NCBI GenBank assembly: GCA_002418265.1
Contig: DIDS01000025.1
Coordinates: forward strand, 19,931-73,267
From: Acidimicrobiia bacterium UBA5794
GTDB lineage: Bacteria; Actinomycetota; Acidimicrobiia; Spongiisociales; UBA5794
Length of the DNA stretch: 53,337 nt
Direction of reading: 5' to 3'
The position numbers and the translations under genes were made by a program. Shown in pieces: positions 53,265 to 53,337 of this stretch (position 1 is the stretch's first letter; each line of letters starts with the position of its first letter). The notes under the pieces were generated by a model. The model had not been told where the DNA came from. It saw only the letters and a program-made list of their open reading frames with translations, and did no database searches.

Positions 53265-53337
53265 GTGTCGGTTTCCTTTCTTGGCGAGCTCTTCGGGCCC
53301 GCCGATCTTCGTTCATGACTGTTATCGGGCATTGGCT

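Noticed and set aside
53265..53337. Short minus-strand frame starting at 53316 before the solute-binding protein
   Set aside because: Its continuation overlaps the binding protein in another frame and is His/Arg-rich; the start region is better seen as leader with the AAAGGA ribosome site.

Overview
The window reads as a stretch of actinobacterial chromosome, most likely from an Acidimicrobiia-like lineage. The core gene order tig-clpP-clpX-valS-folC-ndk-mreBCD-pbp2-rodA ... rne/rng-rplU-rpmA-obgE-proB ... nadD-rsfS is the one known from Actinomycetota. A DUF222-HNH protein, luciferase-like (LLM) oxidoreductases and threonine-rich linkers on exported proteins (lipoprotein at 3453, MreC tail, solute-binding protein at 52065) fit this lineage. 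The class-level placement is an inference. Almost everything from 8612 to the right end lies on the minus strand.

Left part (1-8600): apt; an ECF-type sigma factor with an overlapping one-pass membrane protein; a four-helix membrane protein; two lipoproteins, one probably using a CTG start; and a DUF222-HNH protein preceded by a tandem 81-bp GC-rich element. A 23-bp piece of that element is also present at the window edge. Intergenic heptanucleotide repeats occur here and again at about 16.2 kb and 18.9-19.05 kb.

Core part (8600-36249): tRNA-Ala(GGC), a YhhN-like protein, rsfS, nadD, a degenerate M23-like protein, an orphan receiver, a VWA/MoxR pair, proB, obgE, rpmA, rplU, a compact RNase E/G, tdk, rodA, PBP2 with a large insertion, mreD, mreC, mreB, ndk, a small basic membrane-anchored protein, folC, valS, clpX, clpP, tig, tRNA-His(GTG) and an SDR/DUF2867 protein. 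These serve translation, ribosome assembly, RNA decay, cell elongation, nucleotide and cofactor supply, and proteolysis.

Right part (36404-53264): about 17 kb of co-oriented, often overlapping genes that look like one catabolic locus. Read in the direction of transcription they are: solute-binding lipoprotein, cytosine-deaminase-like amidohydrolase, arylsulfatase, SDR, LLM oxidoreductase, AMP-forming acyl-CoA ligase, RraA-like aldolase/decarboxylase, opine-dehydrogenase-like enzyme, three-subunit molybdenum hydroxylase, a broken EamA exporter, a second LLM oxidoreductase and a second amidohydrolase. The set suggests uptake, desulfation, deamination, hydroxylation and cleavage of a sulfated or N-heterocyclic compound; the substrate cannot be read from the sequence. 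Two internal promoters carry the same palindrome (core CAGATGTCTG) between their -35 and -10 boxes, pointing to one shared repressor. This locus and its operator are the best candidates for an undescribed system. The intergenic heptamer/81-bp repeat family is the second.
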